DNA from: Flavobacterium sp. JAS
GTDB lineage: Bacteria; Bacteroidota; Bacteroidia; Flavobacteriales; Flavobacteriaceae
Assembly (NCBI RefSeq): GCF_020991455.1
Contig: NZ_JAJMOX010000009.1
Coordinates: 1-64,000 of the forward strand
DNA length: 64,000 nucleotides
Reading direction: 5' to 3'
The notes below the pieces were generated by a model. The model was not told where the DNA came from, made no database searches, and was given only the letters and a program-made list of their open reading frames with translations. Position numbers and translations under genes: made by a program. Within the stretch, counting starts at the first letter, position 1, and each line of letters starts with the position of its first letter. This document shows positions 58,944-64,000 of this stretch, one piece after another.

Positions 58944-60374
58944 ATGGATACTATTAAGACCTCAACACGATACAGAGTAAGAGATGATTACAAAACTGCC
59001 ACCCCCGTTCATGTAGTGTGGGAAATAACATTAGCCTGTAATCTGAAATGCTCGCATTGCGGATCCAGAGCCGGAAAGGTAAGACCGGGTGAATTAACGA
59101 CGGAACAATGTTTTGGTGTTATTGATAGTCTTAAACGTCTTGGCACCAGAGAAATTACGATTATTGGCGGAGAAGCTTTTTTAAGAAAAGACTGGCTCGA
59201 AATTATTGAAAGAATACATCAAAGCGGAATCGAATGCTCGATGCAGTCCGGTGCTTACAATTTAACCGAAGAGCGAATTGTTGATGCGAAAAAAGCAGGA
59301 ATACGAAATATTGGAGTTTCTATCGACGGAATGCCGGAAACTCACAATAAAATACGAGGAAGAAGAGATTCTTTCGAACACGTAATAAATTGTCTGCAAC
59401 TGCTTAAAAAACACAATATACCATCTAGTGTGAATACTGTAATTACTAAAAGGAGTAAAAATGAGCTGAATGAATTACTGGATGTTTTAATTGAAAATGG
59501 AGTGAAAAACTGGCAAATACAGCTTGCTGTTGCCATGGGAAATGCTGTTGACAATTCGGAAGAATTGATAGTACAGCCCTATGAGTTAAATGATTTTTAC
59601 GACAATCTGATTGTCATCTACCGAAAAGCCTTAGTGAATAATGTGTTGATACAGGCAGGAAATAACATTGGTTATTTTGGACCGTATGAGCATATCTGGA
59701 GACAGGGCAATGAAAAATATTATACCGGATGTTCCGCAGGACATACAGGAATAGGAATTGAAGCCGACGGAAAAATTAAAGGCTGTCCATCATTACCAAC
59801 AAGTGTGTACACAGGAGGTAATGTAAAAGACATGAAGCTAGAGGATATCTGGAAATACAGTGAAGAAATGGTTTTCTCCAGATATAGAAATAAAGAAGAG
59901 TTATGGGGAGGCTGTAAAGGCTGCTATTACGAATCTTCTTGTTTGGCCGGCTGTACCTGGACGAGTCACGTGTTGTTTGGAAAGAGAGGAAACAATCCTT
60001 TTTGCCATCATCGAGCCCTTGAGTTAAAAAAGAAAGGACTTAGAGAAAGAATAAGAAAAACACAAGAAGCACCGGGACTATCTTTTGATATCGGGCTTTT
60101 TGAAATCATAGTTGAAAATGAAAAAGGAGAAATTGTAGAAATACAATCGCCTAACGATACTCCTGTAATTCCACCATCAGACCATACAGACAGAGTTCCG
60201 AGAATACCAAAAGCACTGAAGTTATGCAATGGCTGTGACAATTACGTCTATGAAGAAGAACATACTTGTACTTTTTGCAATGCTGACATTGAAAAGGTAA
60301 ATAACGAATATGCTGTTAAGATGGAAAAAGCAAAACGTTCACTGGAAAAATTAGAATTGTTAATGATGAAATAA
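58944..60374 (+). CDS. Radical SAM/SPASM peptide maturase, GDL-peptide-associated type
   Basis: 476 aa. Radical SAM motif CNLKCSHCGSR (CxxxCxxC) near residue 30 and TIIGGEAFLRKDW (GGE) follow. The SPASM region shows GCSAGHTGIGIEADGKIKGCPSLPTS and CKGCYYESSCLAGC with many Cys for auxiliary clusters. A further C-terminal CNGC, eleven residues, CTFC set (near 428-445) forms a zinc-ribbon-like tail not usual in SPASM enzymes. It should modify residues of one or both nearby peptides. I recall the name GDL motif peptide-associated maturase for this type. Confidence 0.9.
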   Translation: MDTIKTSTRYRVRDDYKTATPVHVVWEITLACNLKCSHCGSRAGKVRPGELTTEQCFGVIDSLKRLGTREITIIGGEAFLRKDWLEIIERIHQSGIECSMQSGAYNLTEERIVDAKKAGIRNIGVSIDGMPETHNKIRGRRDSFEHVINCLQLLKKHNIPSSVNTVITKRSKNELNELLDVLIENGVKNWQIQLAVAMGNAVDNSEELIVQPYELNDFYDNLIVIYRKALVNNVLIQAGNNIGYFGPYEHIWRQGNEKYYTGCSAGHTGIGIEADGKIKGCPSLPTSVYTGGNVKDMKLEDIWKYSEEMVFSRYRNKEELWGGCKGCYYESSCLAGCTWTSHVLFGKRGNNPFCHHRALELKKKGLRERIRKTQEAPGLSFDIGLFEIIVENEKGEIVEIQSPNDTPVIPPSDHTDRVPRIPKALKLCNGCDNYVYEEEHTCTFCNADIEKVNNEYAVKMEKAKRSLEKLELLMMK

Positions 60375-60375
60375 T

Positions 60376-60954
60376 ATGGAGCAGTTAAAAAATATTCAAT
60401 CTGAAATTGATCAGCATTCGCATCATATTGAAGAAGGTTTAAGCCTTTCGGAAATTACCATTAAGTATGGTCTGAATTCTTACCGGTATGGATCGTCCAG
60501 TTTTTTGGGTGACCTTTTTGATCCTATTCCAATCACAGACAAAACAGTGTTTTATGATTTAGGCTCAGGGTATGGAAATATTATTTTGTATGGAGCTGTA
60601 AAATATCCGGACACTCAGTTTATAGGAATTGAAATTCTGGAAGAGCGAAACAAAGTTTGCGTTGATTTAATCGAAAAAGAAGGAATCACAAATGTTAGGG
60701 CAATTTCAGGCGATATCTTAAAGACTGATGTTTCCGACGGGAATGTTTTTTATCTGTACAATCCTCTTTATGATTTTCAATACACGGCTTTACTGGATAA
60801 ACTATATCAGATCTCTTTAAACAAGACCATTATTGTAATTGCCGAGTCTCGCTGTATCTTTTTTGATGAAGCCCAATGGTTAGAACAATATCATTTTAAA
60901 GACATTGATGTGATCCGGAAAATTAAATATTACCGCTCTAAATCTGCTAAATAA
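60376..60954 (+). CDS. SAM-dependent methyltransferase of the RiPP-like locus
   Basis: 192 aa. Motif I: VFYDLGSGYGNIILYGAVKYP with the following FIGIEIL; the acidic post-motif (SGDILKTDVSDGNVFYLYNPLY) is typical. One base separates it from the maturase gene. It may methylate the peptide, or another product of the locus. The substrate is inferred only from location. Confidence 0.82.
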   Translation: MEQLKNIQSEIDQHSHHIEEGLSLSEITIKYGLNSYRYGSSSFLGDLFDPIPITDKTVFYDLGSGYGNIILYGAVKYPDTQFIGIEILEERNKVCVDLIEKEGITNVRAISGDILKTDVSDGNVFYLYNPLYDFQYTALLDKLYQISLNKTIIVIAESRCIFFDEAQWLEQYHFKDIDVIRKIKYYRSKSAK

Positions 60955-60988
60955 ATCAAATCAATAAATAATCTAAAATCAAAAAGTT

Positions 60989-61819
60989 ATGGCTAGTTTA
61001 AGTTCAATTATTCTTCCGGTTCTTGAAGGAATGGAAGAATCACATTTAAAAGATCAATTATTAAAATTCCTTCCAAATCAGGAAGAGGCATTTTCAAAAA
61101 TTGAAAAAAGTTTCAATCAATTGACCTCGAAAGTTCAGGATAAAGAGCGTTTACAGCGTTTTTTTCACAGTTGGAGCCAAACTAATAACAGTGCAATGAC
61201 CGTTTCCGGAATTAGCAACCGCATGACCATGCTGGTTCATAAAAACCAACCTATTGCAGACGAAAAAGCACTATTACAGTCTATCACCAGTTTAAACCGA
61301 ATTGTTGATGAAGATCTGGCGGTTGTTGGGAGAATTTTGCATTCGCAGTTGTTTTATACGATGGCAACTACAATTTGTGCAGATGATGAATGGCTTTCAC
61401 GCCGATATTTAAATCAAAGTGCTTGTGATTTTAAAGCATGGAAAGATCAAAACTCGCTTCGAAATAAAGACATCATGATCGCTTTATTGACCACTTTGAT
61501 ACATGAAATTTATACGCATGGCGAAGTGGAATTGATATTGCCAAAATTTCAATCCTGGCTGGCAAACGATTATGGTTTCACCGAAGAAGAAAGTGATAAA
61601 ACACTGGCCTGGATAAGCGTTCATTGTGGTCCAACAGAGAAAAACCATTTCTTCTTTGCCGTTAATTCTATTTTCCACTATGCAAAAGCAATGAATGTTG
61701 ACCTTGAGGCGTATGATTTAGAATCAATTGTTAACGACTATTTAGCTAAGAAATCGGCTGTTATGGTGGATCTTATGGAAGTGGAAGAATTAAGTTTTAA
61801 ATCTATATACCAACAATAA
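60989..61819 (+). CDS. All-helical protein with a heme-oxygenase-fold-like pattern
   Basis: 276 aa, nearly all helix. Towards the C-terminus, ALLTTLIHEIYTHGEVELILP is followed by WISVHCGPTEKNHFFFAVNSIFHYA, giving H-x3-E-x2-H. This spacing resembles the last helix of TenA/PqqC and heme-oxygenase-like diiron oxidases. An earlier FFHSWSQTNNSAM offers another His. Family placement is a hypothesis. If correct, an oxidation or cleavage of the peptide is possible. Confidence 0.5.
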   Translation: MASLSSIILPVLEGMEESHLKDQLLKFLPNQEEAFSKIEKSFNQLTSKVQDKERLQRFFHSWSQTNNSAMTVSGISNRMTMLVHKNQPIADEKALLQSITSLNRIVDEDLAVVGRILHSQLFYTMATTICADDEWLSRRYLNQSACDFKAWKDQNSLRNKDIMIALLTTLIHEIYTHGEVELILPKFQSWLANDYGFTEEESDKTLAWISVHCGPTEKNHFFFAVNSIFHYAKAMNVDLEAYDLESIVNDYLAKKSAVMVDLMEVEELSFKSIYQQ

Positions 61820-61849
61820 TTATTACAAAGAAATAAACTTCTACGCAAT

Positions 61850-63079
61850 ATGTCAAAAATTAAATTGCAACAAAATCAAGCCGATAAACAAGAAAAGTGG
61901 GATCAATTGTTTTTTCAATATTTTCAGAAAGATAAAGGATTAAACAGAGATTCTTTTGCTAATTCTTCTGTAATTCTGTCTACGGAATATAGCGGGCAGA
62001 TGAATCATTTGTGTGCTGTTTTAAACAAAGCCTGTAAAGCGATTGTTTTGAATTATTTTGAAGACGACAGAATTCGGAACTATTATCAACTGGATAATGA
62101 CCTTGAAGCTTTATTGCGAAAAAGTAATAGCCAAATATACAATCAGGGTTTTTATCGCCCTGATTTTTTATATGACAAAAACGATCAGCCCAAAATTTGC
62201 GAAATAGGAGCACGATATCCGCTAAACGGCTGGATGATCAGTTACTATTCGCATTTGATGAACAATCAGACCAATACTTCTGAAGGCAGTTTAAATACCA
62301 GAGATACGGCTTTAGAAAATCTTGTTAACGATATATACCATCAGTTTGCTCCATATAAAAAAGTAGCACTTATTCATGATGACGAAAAAGGAAGCGATAT
62401 TTTCAATCTTCAATGGGAATTAGCAAAACTAAAAATTGAACTAATTTCTGCAAGACCTCAGGATCTAATCGTTTCAGATAATTCAATACAGGTAAACGGA
62501 ACACCAGTTTCGCAATTTATACTGGAAATGGATCGCGAAGAACTGAAAAAAATAAGTCCGGATGTGTTGGACAAGTTAATTGAAGAAAACTGTTATTTCA
62601 ATGATATTCGAACTTTAATTTTAATCCATGATAAAAGGGTTTTGGCTGTCATGTACGATTCTCAAATCATGCTTGATTACCTGAGTGAAGAGGATTATGG
62701 CTTTTTGCAGGATTATCTCATCCCTAGTTTCGTGATAACAGATCCTGCCGGCTGTGATGCCTTTATCAATTCTGAAGAGAATCTGATCTTAAAATTAAAT
62801 AGTGGAGGAAGAGGAATCGGGGCCTATGTGAAAAATGATTGCACAACCGAAGACTGGAATACTATTATCAAAGAAAATTGGAATAAATACCTGATTCAGC
62901 ATTTTGTAGACCAAAAAGAATTTGACGATGTCCAGAATAATCGTCAGATTTATTTAGTGGGGATGTTGCTTTGTAAACATGACAAAACGTATGGATCCGG
63001 GATATTTCGAGGCTCAGATGAGTCTGTTGTAAATGTACACCAGGGCAGAGCTTTGATTTATCCAATAGTAGCACAATAA
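61850..63079 (+). CDS. ATP-grasp-like protein of the RiPP-like locus
   Basis: 409 aa. FYRPDFLYDKNDQPKICEIGARYPLNGW resembles the metal-binding E-x-x-x-R-x-P end of glutathionylspermidine-synthase-like and related ATP-grasps. LILKLNSGGRGIGAYVKND is a flexible ATP-binding loop with Lys. The order (acidic motif first, loop later) suggests a circularly permuted fold. It may form an amide or ester bond on the peptide. Confidence 0.6.
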   Translation: MSKIKLQQNQADKQEKWDQLFFQYFQKDKGLNRDSFANSSVILSTEYSGQMNHLCAVLNKACKAIVLNYFEDDRIRNYYQLDNDLEALLRKSNSQIYNQGFYRPDFLYDKNDQPKICEIGARYPLNGWMISYYSHLMNNQTNTSEGSLNTRDTALENLVNDIYHQFAPYKKVALIHDDEKGSDIFNLQWELAKLKIELISARPQDLIVSDNSIQVNGTPVSQFILEMDREELKKISPDVLDKLIEENCYFNDIRTLILIHDKRVLAVMYDSQIMLDYLSEEDYGFLQDYLIPSFVITDPAGCDAFINSEENLILKLNSGGRGIGAYVKNDCTTEDWNTIIKENWNKYLIQHFVDQKEFDDVQNNRQIYLVGMLLCKHDKTYGSGIFRGSDESVVNVHQGRALIYPIVAQ

Positions 63080-63084
63080 AAAAT

Positions 63085-63999
63085 ATGAAACATACAGTTG
63101 TTATACCTCTTTATAATAAGGAAGCCTACATCTTTGATACGATTAAGTCCTTGGCTTTTCAGGAAAAAAAAGCGGCACAAATTATCATTGTAGATGATTT
63201 TAGTTCAGATAAGAGTCTGATTAATTTAAAAGATTCCTTGTCCTTTTTTGCTCCACAGTTTTTACAGACAGACATTCAGATCATTGAATTAAAAGAAAAC
63301 AAAGGTCCGGGCAATGCGAGAAACATGGGGTTAGAACTGGCAACTGGAGATGTTATAAGTTTTTTGGATGCAGACGATTGTTACATTTCTTCTTGTTTGA
63401 ACGATGTTAATGCTATTATGGAGCAGGAGAAAATAGACGTTTTGATTCTTGGAATTGTATTGATTCCCTCCAATTATTATTTGCCAAACATCAAATCGTT
63501 TGAAAAAGAATTGATTTCCCTTTCTAATGATCTGTTTTTAATACCAGATCCGTTGCACACCGTTAGTGCTCCGGATTTTATCATGGGGGTCGGCAGTAAT
63601 GTGGTGATTCAAAAAACACACCTGAAAAACATTCGCTATGAGACTGATGTTTCCTTAAATGAAGGAATTGATTTTTGGTACCGTGTTTTAAAAAATGTGC
63701 CACAGCAATCCCGTGTTGGATTATTGAATAAAGCTTCCATCGAAGTAAGAGAGGTTGAAGGCAGTTTGTCCCGCATTAGCTATTCGAATTGGAAAGAATT
63801 AGAGATTCCTGTTTCAATAAAAAGATATTATAAAAGTACAAATCGGTACGATCAGCAATTAATGGGAATGTTGTCGCAGCGATGGCTGTCACACGCAATG
63901 AAGCGATTACCATCGTGGAAGGAAAAGGCTCTGTTTCTTTTCAAGCATCACAGACTCTTAGTTAAAAACAGTTACTATTTAAAAAAACGAAGTAAATAA
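63085..63999 (+). CDS. Family 2 glycosyltransferase of the RiPP-like locus
   Basis: 304 aa. GT-A motifs: HTVVIPLYNKEAYIFDTIKSL, IIIVDDFSSDKS, KGPGNARNMGLELATGDVISFLDADDCY with a DADD metal site. It follows the ATP-grasp gene by five bases. It could glycosylate the peptide or belong to an unrelated surface pathway entering from the right. Its stop is the last codon but one in the window. Confidence 0.88.
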   Translation: MKHTVVIPLYNKEAYIFDTIKSLAFQEKKAAQIIIVDDFSSDKSLINLKDSLSFFAPQFLQTDIQIIELKENKGPGNARNMGLELATGDVISFLDADDCYISSCLNDVNAIMEQEKIDVLILGIVLIPSNYYLPNIKSFEKELISLSNDLFLIPDPLHTVSAPDFIMGVGSNVVIQKTHLKNIRYETDVSLNEGIDFWYRVLKNVPQQSRVGLLNKASIEVREVEGSLSRISYSNWKELEIPVSIKRYYKSTNRYDQQLMGMLSQRWLSHAMKRLPSWKEKALFLFKHHRLLVKNSYYLKKRSK

Positions 64000-64000
64000 A

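Noticed and set aside
1-64000. Insertion sequence, prophage or integrative element
   Set aside because: No transposase, integrase, phage structural or conjugation gene was seen; only non-coding repeats and one tRNA-like fragment.

Overview
The window reads as chromosomal DNA of a Flavobacterium-like member of the Bacteroidota. It is AT-rich. Several genes are preceded by the Bacteroidota promoter form (TTG, about 17-23 bp, TAnnTTTG). Gene content fits as well: TonB/ExbBD, FtsX-type ABC permeases under a sigma-54 activator, MlaEF, a long signal peptidase I, single-chain GcvP, DUF4256 and TIGR01777 proteins. Dispersed inverted repeats of the kinds I associate with flavobacterial genomes sit between genes. 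I saw no rRNA, transposase, integrase or CRISPR array. The one confident RNA gene is tRNA-Val(UAC).

Layout. 1-8.9 kb: an ABC exporter operon (two paralogous FtsX permeases and an ATPase) divergent from an NtrC-type regulator and histidine kinase, with a palindrome and a -24/-12-like site between them. 9-24.7 kb: many single accessory genes (immunity-like protein, endonuclease V, YdeI-like, DUF4256, two SDR enzymes, AraC and Crp/Fnr regulators, methyltransferases, a TraB-like protein, a glyoxalase-like protein, an HD/alarmone-hydrolase-like protein, LepB, an adenylate kinase-like protein), separated by near-identical terminator hairpins. 24.7-36.4 kb: DinB and Crp/Fnr pair, tRNA-Val, FolC, ExbB-ExbD, TonB, amino-acid dehydrogenase, chalcone-isomerase-like protein, acyl-CoA dehydrogenase and another Crp/Fnr protein. 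36.5-43.6 kb: a long forward operon (peroxiredoxin, YHS protein, DoxX-like, DinB, NRDE, ATP-grasp, LysE-like, M28 peptidase), an SDR, a frameshifted four-helix-bundle gene inside a 32-nt inverted repeat, and an SprT-like protease. 43.7-52.7 kb: MlaFE, glycosyltransferase, methyltransferase, KAS III, GcvP, and a UbiA-like membrane protein. 52.6-57.4 kb: a reverse-strand cluster (GbsR-like regulator, small membrane proteins, TM-DUF2071 fusion, TIGR01777, SRPBCC) carrying three copies of one operator.

57.5-64 kb is the most interesting part: a candidate ribosomally made, post-translationally modified peptide (RiPP) locus. It holds two DUF1843/GDL-type small peptides (58 and 56 aa, neither long enough to stand out as a gene), an unrecognised 217-aa protein, a radical SAM/SPASM maturase with an extra C-terminal zinc ribbon, a methyltransferase, a helical protein with an H-x3-E-x2-H pattern like heme-oxygenase-fold oxidases, an ATP-grasp-like enzyme and a glycosyltransferase. 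A structured 5' leader occurs twice, before the 217-aa gene and before the second peptide. A hairpin terminator between peptide 2 and the maturase should make peptide transcripts outnumber enzyme transcripts. All functional assignments come from reading motifs; no database search was possible.
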